Source: Syngnathus acus
Lineage: Eukaryota > Chordata > Actinopteri > Syngnathiformes > Syngnathidae
Direction of reading: 5' to 3'
DNA: 64,000 bases
NCBI RefSeq assembly: GCF_901709675.1
Contig: NC_051088.1
Location: 13,123,693-13,187,692, forward strand
Under the pieces are notes generated by a model that saw only the letters and a program-made list of their open reading frames with translations, was not told the origin of the DNA and made no database searches. Shown here piece after piece: positions 62,216-64,000 of the stretch. A program made the position numbers and the translations under genes. Position 1 is the stretch's first letter, and every line of letters starts with the position of its first letter.

Positions 62216-63524
62216 TTTTTTTTTCATTTTGCCATTGCAGTTTACATGTAGTTCCCGATTGTCATTTTTCAATTCCATCTTCCTAAAAAAAATGCCTGCT
62301 GTGTTTCTCTTGATTCCAAAACATACACACCACTGAACTAGAAAACAATGTGTAAATAATATATTAACTGCTATTACATTTCACATTGCTTTTTAACCTT
62401 CAGGCGACTCAAAAGTACTTTTTACATTGTAGTCTCACTCAGCGTAAGCAGCATGTTGTGACAAGACTGAATTGGAGGCAAAGGTCAGACCTGCAACATT
62501 TCAGCTGGCGAGACTGCCCATGTGGACTTTTTTAATAATACCTTTGTGAGCCAGATTTCAATGAAATAGATGTTGGAAGCAAAATACAGCTAGGAAATAT
62601 TTTGCAGTTTAGCGGTCTGCGCTAGTGCCTATGTATTTCTCGCGGGTGGTACATACAATAGTTGAGACTCAGTGTATTTGATGCTGCACAAACAGATGTG
62701 ACGGCTCATATCTTGTGCGGCCGCGAGCATATGGTGAGTGAGGAGGGTACACATAAGGCCAAAGTACCTGGATGAGATGATGAATTCAACCCTGCAAGTG
62801 TGTTCTGTACTTGTGTGCACGCCTGTGGATGCCTCGGAGCTTGAGCTCTTGTGTTGAAATGTGTTTCCGTTAAAGCGTGAATCTACGGCTCTCTGTCGAT
62901 TTGAAACAGCATCTTCGCTCCCCGCTCCTGTGTGTGTGCTCCGACTGCTAACTCATTGAGCTCACGGTGCCGTGTGTGGGCCCCTCCCCACCTACAGACA
63001 CGGCCTTGCTGGCTGGACAGCTTCTGTGACATGCAACGTTTCACTGACATTACAAGTGACAATACCAGAAAACTGCATTTAAGCATTTGGCAAAATTTAC
63101 TTCACCAATTACGTTGATCAAAACGTTTTCGCATTTTTTTTTTTTTTTTAAATTAAAGATACGAGTAAAAGATTTTAGACAGCAAACTAGGTGAGAGATA
63201 GAATTAAGCAAACTAATTATTGAACTTTACTTCATCCTCCGTCGCTTCCAAATTAAATTGATCATCAATTCTACACAATTGACAGAATCAGTTTGTATTA
63301 ATTTTTATCATTTATTTCTTTGCACATAGACAACAAAAAACAATACAGTTACCAAAAACATTTGCGAAATAATTGGAATAATAAACAAAAAAGCCTAAAA
63401 TAAAATAAGAGGCGATATTTCACTGAAGATTATTCTGTGCACGTGTACAAGCTGCTACCAAGAAGTAGAAATATTCGTTTGGGGGCTCATACATTGTGTA
63501 AGATAATTGGATTTGTATTAGCCT

Positions 63525-63562
63525 TGCATTGACACTGGTACTTGCATTGACACTGGTACTTG
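63525..63562. repeat. Tandem duplication of a 20-bp unit
   Basis: cattgacactggtacttg occurs twice in direct succession. Confidence 0.85.
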
Positions 63563-64000
63563 ACATTTTACCCTGCCCTTGAGGCCAATAGGAATATCCA
63601 GGTCAGAAACAACAGTGTGACTTTACTGATTCCATAATGGAAAGGCCTCCTTTGTCATTTTTGTTTAGTTCACCTAACAGTAAAACATTTACTTGCAGCC
63701 TTGTTGCAATGTTTCTAAAACCCGAGACAGAGGAGGTGATGAATATAGAATAGACAATGAATGTGAATAAATTAGTTTTTTTTTTACTCACTGATCATTG
63801 ATTCGTAAAGCGTAAATCGTAAAGCATAAAAATGACTTAAAGTCATACTTTGATTTTTCTCATTTCAATTCAGTTGAGCAAAATGACAACTTTGAATCAA
63901 AATATCGTTTGCTCCATTTTTGTAACCCTTTGTTCATCCCTAGCAACAACAATGTTATATTGATGATGCGAGAAAAAAACAATGTGATGCATCACAACAT

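Larger units (their letters stand above)
32812..64000 (+). other. Presumed first intron of iqsec1, continuing past the window
   Basis: No reading frame in these 31 kb resembles IQSEC (no IQ, Sec7 or PH sequence) or another gene. The content is repeats (listed separately), microsatellites and unique AT-rich sequence with scattered GC-balanced islands. A long first intron is expected for the long IQSEC isoforms. Confidence 0.6.
58821..64000. other. Intronic stretch without recognised genes, to window end
   Basis: Contains a (GT)n run at 59492-59521, poly(A) at about 60738-60760, an ATT/AAT/GTT low-complexity tract at about 62125-62215 and a 20-bp tandem duplication at about 63525-63562. A GC-balanced island at about 59140-59345 may be a conserved noncoding element. 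No exon recognised. Confidence 0.5.

Overview
This is vertebrate nuclear DNA, almost certainly from an acanthomorph teleost fish. Genes are split into many short exons with GT/GC-AG introns, and the introns carry fish-type dispersed repeats: tRNA-headed SINEs ending in (GGAT)n, Tc1/mariner and hAT miniature elements, and CA and GGAT microsatellites. No bacterial, viral, rRNA or CRISPR feature was seen. The species cannot be named from the sequence.

Positions 1-15.8 kb hold the last 33 coding exons of nup210 (gp210), the single-pass nuclear-pore membrane glycoprotein, on the + strand. The window opens inside one of its introns. The exons run from about human residue 350 to the stop codon, and the 3' UTR contains a SINE.

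Positions 16.6-29.65 kb hold a second, tandem copy of the same gene body on the same strand. It has counterparts of exons e3-e33 of copy 1 but no counterpart of e1, e2 or anything upstream. I traced all 31 exons: every splice site is canonical or a conserved GC-AG, every exon junction keeps frame, and every exonic indel relative to copy 1 is a multiple of three. Copy 2 is therefore a complete but 5'-truncated reading frame of 1,486 codons plus stop, not an obvious pseudogene. It could be a downstream cassette reached by splicing from the shared 5' exons (e2 and E3' are phase-compatible), or a separate gene with its own start.

The two copies form a mosaic. Exons e4-e15 and some introns are nearly identical, while e3, e16, e22, e24, e27, e29 and e30 carry many replacement changes. 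Two SINEs sit only in copy 1 and a Tc1-type miniature element only in copy 2. Each has an empty site in the other copy, so all three inserted after the duplication.

Positions 29.65-32.2 kb are intergenic with one hAT-type MITE. At 32.2-32.81 kb is a CpG-rich promoter region and a first coding exon for the N-terminal coiled coil of an IQSEC-family Arf-GEF, most likely iqsec1, which from memory also lies downstream of NUP210 in human. The remaining 31 kb, to the window end, appears to be its first intron: no further exon was recognised, only repeats, a Tc1 transposase relic, minisatellites and a few GC-balanced islands that could be conserved noncoding elements.
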